DNA of 64,000 nt, taken from positions 496,001 to 560,000 of the forward strand of contig CANMFM010000006.1 in the NCBI GenBank assembly GCA_947497175.1. Direction: 5' to 3'. The notes under the pieces are model-generated. The model saw nothing but the letters and a program-made list of their open reading frames with translations, was not told where the DNA came from and searched no databases. This DNA is from an uncultured Aquimarina sp. (GTDB lineage: Bacteria > Bacteroidota > Bacteroidia > Flavobacteriales > Flavobacteriaceae). The translations under genes were made by a program, and so were the position numbers. Below are positions 52,842-62,433 of this stretch, one piece after another (the stretch's first letter is position 1; each line of letters begins with the position of its first letter).

Positions 52842-53909
52842 ATGGAAGAAAAGTTAATGTCGAAGAAAAAACCGACTTACCCAATAAATGATTTACTGGA
52901 TATTTACTTAAAAGAATGTAACAGAAAAATTAAGATCCCTGTATTTTATGATGATTTGTTACGTTTTTCTGGTTCAATTGTAGTATATGATAGTAACGAT
53001 GAAGATACATTATGGGTACGGGTGTATTATGAAGAGCATGAAAGACCAGAGATAGAATCCAGTCTTAAAAAAGTGTACACAATTCTTCATTCTGATGGAA
53101 ACGAGGATGCTATAGAGTTTCTTAATATTGATGCGATCGACTATTGTACTTTTGGAAATTCGAAACCCTTTAGGATTAAAGTAAGAAATATCCTTAATGA
53201 TAATTATACGTACATCTATGTTAAAAAAGCAGATGCTTCCCGTATTTATGGTTTGGAATTAGAGCATATGTTTTCTCCTAATCGAATCAACTTTTTAGTG
53301 TATAAAAATACATTGATAGAAGAGCATATAGCAGGAATACCCGGAGATGTATTTATTAAAGATTTTTTACCTGATTTAAGCGATCAGGCAAAATCACAAA
53401 TAGCCAAAGAATTTGTAAAGTTCAATGAACGTTGTCAGATGCGGCTTTTAGGCGATATGAGATCCTATAATTATGTGATTATACCTATTCATGATTTTGA
53501 TCACGTAGAATATAAAATTAGGGCTATTGATTTTGATCAACAATGTTTTGAAGGAAAACTAAAGGTATATCAACCACAATTTTTTAAAGAGAACTTTGAT
53601 ATGGTAGATGTAGTGATGAAAAAATTACAACCCAATTCGATTGAGCAATATAAAAAAGAGGAACGGTCGATATTGGCTAAGCGTATTTTAGCGTCGAGAT
53701 CTCGATATGAGAATTTGGTAAAATGTATGTGTACAGATCGTATTTCTACTGTAGAAAATTTGAATGAGTTACGAGAGCACCTTTATAATTTTACATTAGA
53801 TTTAAATTTTAGGAGGAGTAAATCTATGGGTGAGGTGCTCAAAACAGCTCTTGATTTTGTAAGGCGTAATTATGAGAATGTAAATATGAAGAATCTATTA
53901 GATCGATAA
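52842..53909 (+). CDS. Conserved protein of unknown function with a kinase-like residue pattern
   Basis: 355 residues, no signal peptide or membrane segment. No named domain is recognised. The middle shows a pattern like the protein-kinase/aminoglycoside-phosphotransferase fold: Lys128-Lys129 in YIYVKKAD (beta-3 lysine-like), GDMRSYNYV giving Asp205-x4-Asn210 (catalytic loop-like), and RAIDFDQQ giving Asp230-Phe-Asp (DFG-like). LIEEHIAGIPGDVFI reads like a hinge. The C-terminal ~80 residues are helical (RILASRSRYENL). The gene is divergent from an ABC exporter and convergent with a TSUP exporter gene. Evidence for the fold is by eye only. Confidence 0.85.
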   Translation: MEEKLMSKKKPTYPINDLLDIYLKECNRKIKIPVFYDDLLRFSGSIVVYDSNDEDTLWVRVYYEEHERPEIESSLKKVYTILHSDGNEDAIEFLNIDAIDYCTFGNSKPFRIKVRNILNDNYTYIYVKKADASRIYGLELEHMFSPNRINFLVYKNTLIEEHIAGIPGDVFIKDFLPDLSDQAKSQIAKEFVKFNERCQMRLLGDMRSYNYVIIPIHDFDHVEYKIRAIDFDQQCFEGKLKVYQPQFFKENFDMVDVVMKKLQPNSIEQYKKEERSILAKRILASRSRYENLVKCMCTDRISTVENLNELREHLYNFTLDLNFRRSKSMGEVLKTALDFVRRNYENVNMKNLLDR

Positions 53910-53910
53910 T

Positions 53911-54684
53911 TTATAAAATACCAATACCTAACAAAACAGAAAAAACAATCAATAAAATACCTACCAGTACCTGCATAGTGTTGATCGTTATCTTTTTCAG
54001 AAACTTATTTCCAAAAAATGCTCCAACAAAGGCCATGAGCGTGGCAGTAATAAGCATGGGATAGTTTAGGTTATTGCGTAATTGCCAGAGATCTTTAGCG
54101 TATATAGAAATTCTTGAAATATCTATAAAACATGCGATAGATACTCCCGTAGCGATAAAGGCTTCTTTACTTAATTGCGCTCGTATCAAAAAGGCCGTTC
54201 GCAAAGCTCCCTGATGCCCAGATAACCCACCAAAAAAACCACTTAAAGCACCACCAAGAGGTAAGTATGTTGTGCTAATTTCTAATCTCTTCAATTTTGG
54301 GATAAGATCAAAAAATGAAAAGAAAATCAAAAGTACAGCAATACATATTTTTACTACAGTAATTTGATGCTCTTTATCTGAAATCGTATACGTAAATAAG
54401 GGTTTTATTTCTGTTAAAGTACCTAGTAGGTATGCTCCTAGAAAAGCAAACAAAATGGCAGGTAAACCAAATCGTACTACGGTTCTTATGTTCGCTTTCT
54501 TACCAATAAGAACCAGTTTAAATACATTGTTGAGTAAGTGAACGATTGCGGTAAGTGCTATTGCAATATCTATTGGAAAGAACAATGTAAATACTGGCAT
54601 TAACAAAGTACCTAAACCAAAACCAGAAAAAAAAGTTAATCCAGATCCAAGTAAAGCCACAATACCAATAAAAACAAAATCCAT
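53911..54684 (-). CDS. Sulfite exporter TauE/SafE (TSUP) family permease
   Basis: 257 residues with eight predicted transmembrane helices. The repeated TSUP pattern is seen in IVALLGSGLTFFSGFGLGTLLMPVF at the N-terminus and GGALSGFFGGLSGHQGALRT in the second half. TSUP proteins export sulfite, sulfonates or other organosulfur anions. It is 8 nt downstream of the nucleoid-associated protein gene on the same strand. Confidence 0.92.
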   Translation of the reverse strand: MDFVFIGIVALLGSGLTFFSGFGLGTLLMPVFTLFFPIDIAIALTAIVHLLNNVFKLVLIGKKANIRTVVRFGLPAILFAFLGAYLLGTLTEIKPLFTYTISDKEHQITVVKICIAVLLIFFSFFDLIPKLKRLEISTTYLPLGGALSGFFGGLSGHQGALRTAFLIRAQLSKEAFIATGVSIACFIDISRISIYAKDLWQLRNNLNYPMLITATLMAFVGAFFGNKFLKKITINTMQVLVGILLIVFSVLLGIGIL

Positions 54685-54692
54685 GTTTTATT

Positions 54693-55751
54693 TTATGTTT
54701 TTTGTTCTTTGTTAAAATATACCAGATAGTAATACATTTGTTTTTCTTCGTCCCAACCTTTTTCTACAAATTTTTCTGCAGACTCCGGATTTATAAAATC
54801 CATTTTAATCTGCACGTTGGTATCAAGGTTGATTACGTTCTTTATTTTTTTACGTGCAGCAGTTACTGCGTTATTCGCAATAGGAAACGAGGTGAGGTCT
54901 TCAATTTGATATTTAGGAGCTTTTTCTTCTTTGTAATGTTTAAACTCAGGGATAAGGTCTGGGTTATCAATTACTTCGTTTAAAAATGCGGTCTCTTCAA
55001 ACTCGTCATTTTTTGCAAAGTGATTTACAGCACGATTCATAAACATCACTTCTTCTTTTTTATCTTCAGCCGGTAGTACCACATCTTTTGCAAAATCCTG
55101 GCAAAATTTCATGTACTTTTTTGTGTAAAAGTTTTCATCTGCAAAAGCTTCGACACCCAGGAAGTTTTCTAACCAATATTTAGTATCGTAACGATTAGAA
55201 TCAACAGAAAGAATTTTATATCCTTCTTCTTTTTTATGATCAAAGATTAAGCATCCTTTATCGAGTTTATTTAGATTCACTCCTTGTTGTATGAGCAGTT
55301 CCAGATTGGATTCATTTTCTTCAAACTGAAGAAAATCATGCTTTAATTCTGATTTAAAAATACCTAAAGCTGCAACTTTTTCATTGTCAATAGTGGCATT
55401 TTCCAAATAGGTTACATAAACTTCGCCACTTTTAATATGTGGATGTTGAGATTGCTCATATAATAACGAAGCAATTCGTTTAGATTTTTGGTGAACCGAA
55501 GATGGATTTTCAAAAATCTCGTTTACAATTTTATACAGTGGATTAAATTCAACATCTACTTCATTGGCAAATTGAAAATAGTTTTCTTCTTTTTCTCTAA
55601 AAGGTTTGAAGAAATATTCTTTTAAAATGGCAGTAAGTTCATCATTAACCTGGTATGGAGATTCTGATAGAAAAATACTTTCGCCTTTGTTCTTGTTTCC
55701 AACTTTATGAACAGAAAGTGATTCGATTTGAGTGCTATATAAGTTGATCAT
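54693..55751 (-). CDS. Nucleoid-associated protein (NdpA/YejK family)
   Basis: 352 residues, acidic (IQKGVNLNKLDKGCLIFDHKK-like core). The start (INLYSTQIESLSVHKVGNK), YVTYLENATIDNEKVAALGIFKSE and SNRYDTKYWLENFLGVE match the NdpA family, which binds the nucleoid and may be involved in chromosome organisation. A variant -7 element, TACTTTG, lies ~40 nt upstream. Cotranscribed with the TSUP gene. Confidence 0.9.
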   Translation of the reverse strand: MINLYSTQIESLSVHKVGNKNKGESIFLSESPYQVNDELTAILKEYFFKPFREKEENYFQFANEVDVEFNPLYKIVNEIFENPSSVHQKSKRIASLLYEQSQHPHIKSGEVYVTYLENATIDNEKVAALGIFKSELKHDFLQFEENESNLELLIQQGVNLNKLDKGCLIFDHKKEEGYKILSVDSNRYDTKYWLENFLGVEAFADENFYTKKYMKFCQDFAKDVVLPAEDKKEEVMFMNRAVNHFAKNDEFEETAFLNEVIDNPDLIPEFKHYKEEKAPKYQIEDLTSFPIANNAVTAARKKIKNVINLDTNVQIKMDFINPESAEKFVEKGWDEEKQMYYYLVYFNKEQKT

Positions 55752-55885
55752 ATTTTTTTTTGTTTCAAAGCTGCAAAGTAGCTAGGTTATTGCATTAAAT
55801 TTAGGGACTCTTGTCGTTTTTATAAAATTAAAGCACATCTATTCTGACATTCAATTATTTGTAACAAGTAAAGTACATCTTAGGA

Positions 55886-56401
55886 TCAGTTCCAGTGTTC
55901 ATCAAATCCTAGGTCGTCGTATTCATCCAGGTCCATAAAACCATCGTCATGATCTTCATCCATCTCATCAGACTGATCTGATTTAAATTCTTTGTCCGGA
56001 GCTTGATCTGGCAATTGACCGTGAACAAACATTACATTTGGATATTCCATTCCGCTTTCATATTCTGCTATTTCTGCAAGCTCCACCAAAAATGTCCACA
56101 TGCTTAAGAAATCGTATATATAAATCAATTTAGGTGAAGCCTCATGAACTACGTCAATAAGAGTGGTTTCATTCATTAATTTAACGGGTTGGGTCCCATC
56201 ACTCATATCAAATAATGAAATCTCCTCACCTTGATTCCATTGCTCATCACTTATATAGAAAGATGCCATTTCTGTACCATCAAAACCAAAGGATTGCGTA
56301 ATCACATCGTGAAATTGTTCTAATGTAGCTTCTTGTTCTATTTCAATATCTCTAAAGACATCTTCTTCAGTGTCCAGTATAATTCTGAAACGGTAAATCA
56401 T
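55886..56401 (-). CDS. pRiA4b ORF-3 family protein (IS1096 TnpR-like)
   Basis: 171 residues. The domain (~1-110) begins MIYRFRIILDTEEDVFRDIE, with LEQFHDVITQSFGFDG and FYISDEQWNQG, the pattern of the plasmid pRiA4b ORF-3 / TnpR-like family. The C-terminal ~40 residues are strongly acidic (MDEDHDDGFMDLDEYDD). No transposon ends or recombinase are near, so this looks like a chromosomal member of the family with unknown role. It has its own promoter (-7 element at 56422). Confidence 0.88.
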   Translation of the reverse strand: MIYRFRIILDTEEDVFRDIEIEQEATLEQFHDVITQSFGFDGTEMASFYISDEQWNQGEEISLFDMSDGTQPVKLMNETTLIDVVHEASPKLIYIYDFLSMWTFLVELAEIAEYESGMEYPNVMFVHGQLPDQAPDKEFKSDQSDEMDEDHDDGFMDLDEYDDLGFDEHWN

Positions 56402-56421
56402 GTATTAACGAATTTAATTTG

Positions 56422-56429
56422 CAAAGATA
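56422..56429 (-). promoter_or_regulatory. -7 element of the pRiA4b ORF-3 family gene
   Basis: On the minus strand TATCTTTG matches TAnnTTTG exactly, 20 nt before the ATG at 56401. Confidence 0.5.
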
Positions 56430-56495
56430 TGAAGGCTTTATTAGAATTCAGAATTTAAGATTCATAATTGTTGATAGAACTTTTTGCTCAAAAAA

Positions 56496-57542
56496 CTACG
56501 ATGGTATCATAGCACTTTTCTGTTTAAAAACTTCTAAAAGAATAAAAAATTGTACTCCGAATAAAAGTGAGGCTAAAACTAAGTGTAAGGGTTGAGACAG
56601 AAATGGAAAATCAAAATAATACATTAATATTCCGGTAAATGCTTCTAAAGCTATACATAGTAAAACCCAATGAAATTTTGTGAGTTCTAATTGCAATTTT
56701 CTATTCTGAAGATACAACCAAACATTAACTAAAACTATAACAACAGAAAAAGACCTATGAATGTAAAACATTAGGGTAGGTGGATTGAGCCATTGAGATT
56801 TGGCTGATTCTCCCAATATTTTAATTTGCTCATCAACATATTGTCGAACCTGTGTACCTAAAGTAACCTGGATCAATGTTAATACAACCGAAAATATAAG
56901 AATAGCTTTAAATGTTCTGGAGATTTTTTTTAATGATACCTGTACTTTGGTTTGATATAAAATGTAAAGTAATATCGCTAATATCACAAAAGCCATAACC
57001 ATGTGAATTGTAATTCTGAAAGGTAGTAGATTTGAATCCACAACTACCTTACCCAACCAAGCTTGAAACCCCATGGCTATAATGGTAATCAAAGCAAAAA
57101 CAGGAATTTGTTTGTTTGTTTTCCAATAGCTGAATGACACGATAAACATTAGCAAGATCGGAATACCAGAAAGCACTGTAACCAATCGGTTTATATATTC
57201 AATCCAAGTATGCCAGACATTAAATTTTGCATAATCGTGCTTGGTATACGAATTCCAGTTTTCAGAATTATAGTCTTCTTTAGAAATGAAATTTTTAGGA
57301 GCAATGCGCAATTCTTCATTTATAATTACAATAGCGCCTTTTTGATATTCGCGATTTGGCTGCCATTTAATTTGTGCTTCTTCGGTGGGAGGGATATAAT
57401 ACCCAAAACATTTAGGCCAATCAGGGCAGCCCATACCAGACCCCGTCATTCTTACCACTGCTCCGGCAATAATGATTAAGTAAATTAATACAATCGATAT
57501 GATTACTAAGGGTCTGAAATACTTTTTCATACTACTGGTCAT
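56496..57542 (-). CDS. ctaA: Heme A synthase (COX15/CtaA family)
   Basis: 348 residues with eight predicted transmembrane helices and the family motifs AGAVVRMTGSGMGCPDWPKC (first ~45 residues), HTWIEYINRL, ITIHMVMAF and IHRSFSVVI, whose His residues bind heme, and QPLHLVLASLLFGVQ. It converts heme O to heme A for cytochrome c oxidase. The CPDWPKC loop keeps both Cys. ctaB is not adjacent. Start ATG 57542, or the fourth codon further in (57530). Confidence 0.96.
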   Translation of the reverse strand: MTSSMKKYFRPLVIISIVLIYLIIIAGAVVRMTGSGMGCPDWPKCFGYYIPPTEEAQIKWQPNREYQKGAIVIINEELRIAPKNFISKEDYNSENWNSYTKHDYAKFNVWHTWIEYINRLVTVLSGIPILLMFIVSFSYWKTNKQIPVFALITIIAMGFQAWLGKVVVDSNLLPFRITIHMVMAFVILAILLYILYQTKVQVSLKKISRTFKAILIFSVVLTLIQVTLGTQVRQYVDEQIKILGESAKSQWLNPPTLMFYIHRSFSVVIVLVNVWLYLQNRKLQLELTKFHWVLLCIALEAFTGILMYYFDFPFLSQPLHLVLASLLFGVQFFILLEVFKQKSAMIPS

Positions 57543-57847
57543 ACAATTTTTCTAAAGCTATATTTTTATAGATTTTGTGTTAAATGGGAATGGTAAAACG
57601 CTTATTTTCACTATCAACTATTAATGTTTTGTGTATGATTAGTTGCGAGAAAGTACGCTGGTACTTTCTGTAGTTGCAATTAATTCATTTGCGATGGTTG
57701 CTTTTAATGTTTTTTATCTTCTGAATAATTTGTTCCTAATTTTTAGTCAACTTTTCATTCTGTAAAATCGTTCAATTTCTGCTATGTTTTCAATTCCAAT
57801 TTCCCAAACGAACTAAAATTCTGTTTTTATTTTAAATTTCGTTCCTG
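57543..57847. other. Non-coding stretch with one hairpin
   Basis: About 305 bp between ctaA and a small membrane protein gene. A perfect 9-bp inverted repeat AGAAAGTAC / GTACTTTCT with a 4-nt loop lies at 57648-57669 with no T-run. No ORF or promoter I can support. Confidence 0.35.
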
Positions 57848-58102
57848 CTACACCATTTCTAAATCTTTATCTTTTTTTGATTTTTTAAATATCAGATATA
57901 TGAAGTAAATTGGAAAAAGCATTGGAAGAAGGAAAGCCATGAGATTCTTTTTAGAACCTAAACTCCAAGATACAATTCCAACCGCAACAATTCCTGCTAA
58001 AAAGCCAATCAGTACGGCATTGATTACTTTTCTTTTTTTTAGTTTCTTCTTTTCAATTTTAAGCTCTTCATCAGTGAGTTTAGAAAATATTACTTTATCC
58101 AT
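57848..58102 (-). CDS. Small membrane protein, 84 residues
   Basis: Acidic-basic N-terminal helix (FSKLTDEELKIEKKKLKKRK), two predicted transmembrane helices (VINAVLIGFLAGIVAVGIVSW and LMAFLLPMLFPIYFIYLI) and a Lys-rich tail. The start phrase KLTDEEL recurs in small membrane proteins of flavobacteria, but no family function is known to me. It follows the CCA gene by 43 nt on the same strand and may share its transcript. Confidence 0.8.
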   Translation of the reverse strand: MDKVIFSKLTDEELKIEKKKLKKRKVINAVLIGFLAGIVAVGIVSWSLGSKKNLMAFLLPMLFPIYFIYLIFKKSKKDKDLEMV

Positions 58103-58145
58103 TACAATTAATTTAAGAGTTCAGTTTGAGTAGTAAAGCTAACTA

Positions 58146-59573
58146 TCAACTAGTAACTATCAACCCTAACTCTTTTCCTTTTTGAAGCATAAATTGATAT
58201 GCTGCTTCGTATTCGTTCGGGATTTCTCCTTCCAGAATAGCTTCTTTGATGGCTTCTTTAATGATTCCAATTTCACGAGAAGGTTTGATATTAAATGTTG
58301 TCATGATTTCTTCGCCAGTTACGGGTGGTTGAAAATTACGAACGTGATCTCGTTCTTCTACTTCAACCATTTTTTGTCGTACAATCTTAAAATTATTATG
58401 ATACTTCTTGAATTTTTTAGGGTTTTTGGTCGTGATATCAGCTTCACAAAGTGTCATTAATTCATCGATATAATCTCCTGCATCAAATACCAGTCTTCTT
58501 ACTGCAGAATCAGTAACTTCACTTGCAATCACGATGGGGCGTGAGCTCATTAAAACCATTTTCTGAACAAATTTCATTTTATCATTTAACGGCATTTTTA
58601 AACGTTTGAATAGTTTGAATACCATTTTTGAGCCTACAAATTCATGACCGTGGAAGGTCCATCCTACCTTTTTGCTAAATTTTTTGGTTGGAGCCTTGCC
58701 GATATCGTGTAATAATGCAGCCCATCGCAGCCATAAATCATCGGTATTTTCTGAAATATTATCTACTACTTCTAGTGTATGATAAAAGTTATCTTTATGG
58801 CGCTGCCCTTCGATCTCATCAATACCTTTAAGAGCGATAAGCTCTGGAAGAATATATGATAAAAGCCCAGTTTTTTCAAGTAATTTAAAACCTATAGATG
58901 GTTTTTTGCTTAATAGAATTTTATTTAGTTCATCTACAATTCTCTCTTTTGTGATGATTTTGATTCTCTCTTTATTTCTAGTGATGGCTTGTAATGATTC
59001 TTCTTCAATTTTAAATCCTAACTGTGTTGCAAATCGAATAGCACGCATCATTCGTAGCGGATCATCAGAATAGGTAATATCGGGATCTAAAGGTGTACGA
59101 ATTATTTTAGATTTCAGATCCTCTAATCCTTCAAACGGATCTAACAAGTTTCCAAAATGCTCTGTTGCTAAGTTTAGAGCAAGGGCATTGATAGTAAAGT
59201 CTCTTCTGTTTTGATCATCTTTTAAGGTTCCATTTTCTACTACAGGATTCCGACTATCTTCAGAATAGGATTCTTTACGAGCACCCACAAACTCTACTTC
59301 AATATCATCTGCTTTGAGCATAGCTGTACCATAGGTTTTAAAAACCTGTACTTTTGGGGTGTTGGGTAAAAGCATAGATACTTCTTTGGCAAGTTCTATA
59401 CCACTACCAACGGCAACAATATCAATGTCTTTTGTAGTTCCTCTTTGCAATATATGATCTCTAACATATCCACCAATAACATAACTATCTAATCGAAGAT
59501 TAGCCGATGCTTTTGCAATAGTTTTAAAAATGGAATGTTGTAAGGCTTCTTTATAGTTTTTAGCTTCCGACAT
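58146..59573 (-). CDS. CCA tRNA nucleotidyltransferase (poly(A) polymerase/HD family)
   Basis: 475 residues. Class II nucleotidyltransferase head [12 protein letters not shown] and [12 protein letters not shown] (catalytic Asp pair DxD), arginine-rich [12 protein letters not shown], and the RNA-binding part; then an HD domain with [11 protein letters not shown] and [10 protein letters not shown]. It adds or repairs the CCA end of tRNAs. The HD domain can hydrolyse phosphate esters. Start ATG 59573. Confidence 0.95.
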   Translation of the reverse strand: MSEAKNYKEALQHSIFKTIAKASANLRLDSYVIGGYVRDHILQRGTTKDIDIVAVGSGIELAKEVSMLLPNTPKVQVFKTYGTAMLKADDIEVEFVGARKESYSEDSRNPVVENGTLKDDQNRRDFTINALALNLATEHFGNLLDPFEGLEDLKSKIIRTPLDPDITYSDDPLRMMRAIRFATQLGFKIEEESLQAITRNKERIKIITKERIVDELNKILLSKKPSIGFKLLEKTGLLSYILPELIALKGIDEIEGQRHKDNFYHTLEVVDNISENTDDLWLRWAALLHDIGKAPTKKFSKKVGWTFHGHEFVGSKMVFKLFKRLKMPLNDKMKFVQKMVLMSSRPIVIASEVTDSAVRRLVFDAGDYIDELMTLCEADITTKNPKKFKKYHNNFKIVRQKMVEVEERDHVRNFQPPVTGEEIMTTFNIKPSREIGIIKEAIKEAILEGEIPNEYEAAYQFMLQKGKELGLIVTS

Positions 59574-59674
59574 GTATCAATGTACTCGATAATCGAGATT
59601 TAAATGTTTCGAGGCTTTCCTCAAAATTAAAATTATTTTCCAACCGATGCCTCGCGGGCTTACCTAGTAAAATT

Positions 59675-60244
59675 TTATTTCCTGATAATTTTTACAGTGC
59701 TATCACTTCCGATTTTGATAATTGAAGAAGGTTTTGCACCCTTATTTTGCAGAGGCAAATTTACGACATAGTCAACGCCTTCCAAAATGGCTTTAGATAT
59801 TTCTTCAAAAATTTTTGGTGTAGGTTCTCCACTTATATTGGCTGATGTAGAAACTAGAGGTCTTTTAAATTTTCGTATTAATTTTCCACAAAAGGGATCA
59901 CGAGCTACACGAATACCGAGCGTATTGTCTTCTGCAATTATATTTTCTGCAATTCTTAAAGGGCGATCGTATATAATTGTTGTGGGTTTTGTTGCATATT
60001 TTAAGATATCATATGCAACTTCTGGAACTTCTTCAACATACTGTTGTAACATTTTGAAATCACTAACCAAACAGATCATAGATTTACTTTCTTCTCTTTG
60101 TTTAAGCGCATATATTTTATCAATAGCTTCAGCATTAGTAGCGTCACAACCAATTCCCCAAACGGTATCTGTAGGGTATAGTATAATACCTCCTCTTTTT
60201 AATACCGCAATCGTTTTTTCTATTTCTTCTTTATAATCAGTCAT
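59675..60244 (-). CDS. L-threonylcarbamoyladenylate synthase (Sua5/YciO/YrdC/YwlC family)
   Basis: 189 residues, one YrdC-like domain: GGIILYPTDTVWGIGCDATN at the start, IYALKQREESKSMICLV with the ATP/substrate-binding Lys-Arg, and FKRPLVSTSANISGEPTPK. It makes threonylcarbamoyl-AMP for the tRNA t6A modification. Other family members (YciO-like) have uncertain roles. It overlaps the glycosyltransferase gene stop by 1 nt. Confidence 0.93.
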   Translation of the reverse strand: MTDYKEEIEKTIAVLKRGGIILYPTDTVWGIGCDATNAEAIDKIYALKQREESKSMICLVSDFKMLQQYVEEVPEVAYDILKYATKPTTIIYDRPLRIAENIIAEDNTLGIRVARDPFCGKLIRKFKRPLVSTSANISGEPTPKIFEEISKAILEGVDYVVNLPLQNKGAKPSSIIKIGSDSTVKIIRK

Positions 60245-61230
60245 TACTTAAATTTTGGGATTGTATTTTCAGCTTCGATATATTTTGGTATTTCGGCATT
60301 TATCGTTTCTCCGGAAATCACCTTTTCATAGAGTTTCAGGTACTTTTGGGTCATGACTTTAGAATTGTAATATTTTACTGCGTGGTCGTGACATCGTTTA
60401 GGGTTATAATCAAATTCTTTGATTGCCTTGGCGATTTCATCAGAATTGTTTCCTGTAAAGCCTACTTCTGGTGTGATTAACTCAGCTAAAGAGCCATTTT
60501 TGGTTCCGAATACAGCACAGCCTGCATACATACTTTCTGTTATTGCAATGCCAAATGGTTCATGCCAGGTTACAGGAAACACTAATGCTTTTGAATTTTG
60601 TGCAACTTTCATTTTAATATCATTTTCGACCATTCCATGAAAAATAATATTCGGATTTAGGATGTATTTTAATCCTCTTTTGATGTTACGGAATTCCCAC
60701 CTGTTTCCTCCCATAATATGAAGCTTGTTTCCGGATTTCAGGGCAATTTTTACGGCTCCGAATAGATTTTTTACTTTCCAGGATGCCTTAGCCAGAAAGT
60801 GAAGATATGTTCTAGTGCTATTCAAATCCGGATCGGGATAATCATCCCAGTCAATCCCATTATAGACATATGCTGATGAACCATATCTTTTTGCATGATT
60901 TTTTGAAACAAAAACCATGTTTTTATCTAACACTCTTTCTGGTGCAGGGTTACCTTCCATTGTAAAGATGTAAGGCTTTCCGGTAGTTTGATGCATTGCA
61001 TGAAACAAGTGAACTATATCAACATCCTCTGGTATCTGACTCTGAAGATCTTTTTCCTCATCATAGGGAATTACGGTTGCAAAATCAGAATAAGAACCTT
61101 TTTTAGTTAAGAAATATACCTTATGGCCCATTTTAACCAATTCCTTGCCTAAGCTCCAAATAACGCGCTCGGTGCCACCATATTTTTTTGCAGGAAGCTT
61201 AGCGGTTCTATCTTCGATAAGTATTTTCAT
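60244..61230 (-). CDS. Glycosyltransferase family 4 protein
   Basis: 328 residues with the GT-B fold: KYGGTERVIWSLGKELVKMGHKVYF at the N-terminus, and in the C-terminal half HGMVENDIKMKVAQNSKALVFP followed by TWHEPFGIAITESMYAGC with the EX7E donor-site motif. It transfers a sugar from a nucleotide donor in surface-polysaccharide or glycoprotein assembly; acceptor and donor are not predictable. Its stop overlaps the Sua5 gene start, so they share a transcript. A decayed GT4 gene lies just upstream. Confidence 0.92.
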   Translation of the reverse strand: MKILIEDRTAKLPAKKYGGTERVIWSLGKELVKMGHKVYFLTKKGSYSDFATVIPYDEEKDLQSQIPEDVDIVHLFHAMHQTTGKPYIFTMEGNPAPERVLDKNMVFVSKNHAKRYGSSAYVYNGIDWDDYPDPDLNSTRTYLHFLAKASWKVKNLFGAVKIALKSGNKLHIMGGNRWEFRNIKRGLKYILNPNIIFHGMVENDIKMKVAQNSKALVFPVTWHEPFGIAITESMYAGCAVFGTKNGSLAELITPEVGFTGNNSDEIAKAIKEFDYNPKRCHDHAVKYYNSKVMTQKYLKLYEKVISGETINAEIPKYIEAENTIPKFK

Positions 61231-61293
61231 TTGTTTCGATGTTGATGATTGTTTATTATATATTTAAGAGAAGAGTAAAAGCGTTTTACGTCT

Positions 61294-61477
61294 TTAATTT
61301 TTATTATTCTGATATTGGCTTTTGTTAATGTAATCAATTATTTTTTGTTTTGATATTGTTAGTAGTATTTCTTTCATTCTTTTCCCCATACATCCTGTAA
61401 TGAGTCCCGGACCAGGATTTGCGATCTCTAGGATTATCTGATAAAACATATCCAACGGTAATGCTTTCTTCTTTCAT
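61294..61477 (-). pseudogene. Remnant of a glycosyltransferase (GT4-like) gene
   Basis: From ATG 61477 the frame reads MKEESITVGYVLSDNPRDRK then SWSGTHYRMYG, which is the N-terminus of GT4 enzymes (the VxYVxxxNPxDxxSWSGTxYxM pattern), and stops at 61334. The +1/-1 frame that opens within it at GKRMKEILLTISKQKIIDYI runs on to a stop at 61294 and also looks protein-like. The bulk of a 350-400-residue enzyme is gone, so this is a deletion-plus-frameshift relic between two intact glycosyltransferase genes. Confidence 0.6.
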
Positions 61478-61501
61478 GAATGAGTTTAATGATTTATTAA
61501 A

Positions 61502-62431
61502 TCAAAATATAGGTTTAATTTTCTGTTTGTGTTTCAAAGATCTTGTTAGTGGGGCTTGAAGAAGTAACGTGTAAAATAAAGGCCAGTATTTTGGTTTAAC
61601 AATGCTACTAAAAAAATATCGAATTTGTAAATAAGTTAATAAAATGTAAAACGGAAGAATCCCGTAATGTTTTTTGATCACATACAATAAAGAGATCTTC
61701 AATTCTACCTTAATTGCAATTGATTTTTCTGTACTTGCGCCGTGATAGTGTATAAAAGTTGCATCAGGGACCAAAAATGCCGTCTTATTAATTTTTGCCA
61801 GACGTTTACAAATATCTGTCTCTTCATAGTAGAGAAAAATATTAGTATCAAAACCGCCCACACGATTAAAATCCTCACCTCTGAAAAACATAAAGCTACC
61901 TGCAACAAATTGACCTTGTTGAGGCTCAATATATAATTTTTTGCGGTTAGGAAATTTTGTTGGGTTTAATTTTTCAAGAAATTTTCTACCAAAAAGCTCT
62001 CTTCCAAGAGATGCAAAGTGATCGATGGTCGAAAGTATTTTTTTGTCTTGGGTAAATGCCTGAGGACCACATACACCGACGTTGGAGTTATTATCCATAA
62101 ATTTCTTAAGGAAAAAAAGACAATCATTTTCTAAGATAGTATCATTGTTTACAAAGGCAAGATATTTTCCTTTGGCTTTTTGTACCCCAATCATATTACC
62201 GCCACCAAAACCAGTATTGATATTACTTCTGATTAGTTCAAATGAAAAAGAATCAGGAATAGAGTTAATAAATTCTTTTATAACTCTGTAGCTTTCTGGT
62301 TCGGATCCATTATCAACTACAATATACTCACAGGATAGTTTTTTTGATGTATGTTCTAGAAGCGACGTAATACAATTAATAGTATATTTTTCAGAATTGT
62401 AATTAATTAGTATAACCGAAACATCAATCAT
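61502..62431 (-). CDS. Glycosyltransferase family 2 (WbbL/rhamnosyltransferase-like)
   Basis: 309 residues. GT-A fold: VSVILINYNSEKYTINCI, VVDNGSEPESY, GGGNMIGVQKAKGKYLAFVNNDTI, with the metal-binding motif NND in place of DxD, followed by QGQFVAGSFMFFRGEDFNRVGGFD and EETDICKRLAK. A C-terminal hydrophobic stretch (YILLTYLQIRYFF) may anchor it. Likely adds a rhamnose or related sugar to a polysaccharide repeat. Two nt downstream of the next GT2 gene; same transcript. Confidence 0.92.
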   Translation of the reverse strand: MIDVSVILINYNSEKYTINCITSLLEHTSKKLSCEYIVVDNGSEPESYRVIKEFINSIPDSFSFELIRSNINTGFGGGNMIGVQKAKGKYLAFVNNDTILENDCLFFLKKFMDNNSNVGVCGPQAFTQDKKILSTIDHFASLGRELFGRKFLEKLNPTKFPNRKKLYIEPQQGQFVAGSFMFFRGEDFNRVGGFDTNIFLYYEETDICKRLAKINKTAFLVPDATFIHYHGASTEKSIAIKVELKISLLYVIKKHYGILPFYILLTYLQIRYFFSSIVKPKYWPLFYTLLLQAPLTRSLKHKQKIKPIF

Positions 62432-62433
62432 AA

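Noticed and set aside
55886..56401. Mobile-element gene, because the family is named after IS1096 TnpR and plasmid pRiA4b
   Set aside because: No transposase, inverted repeats or target duplications near; chromosomal members are common.
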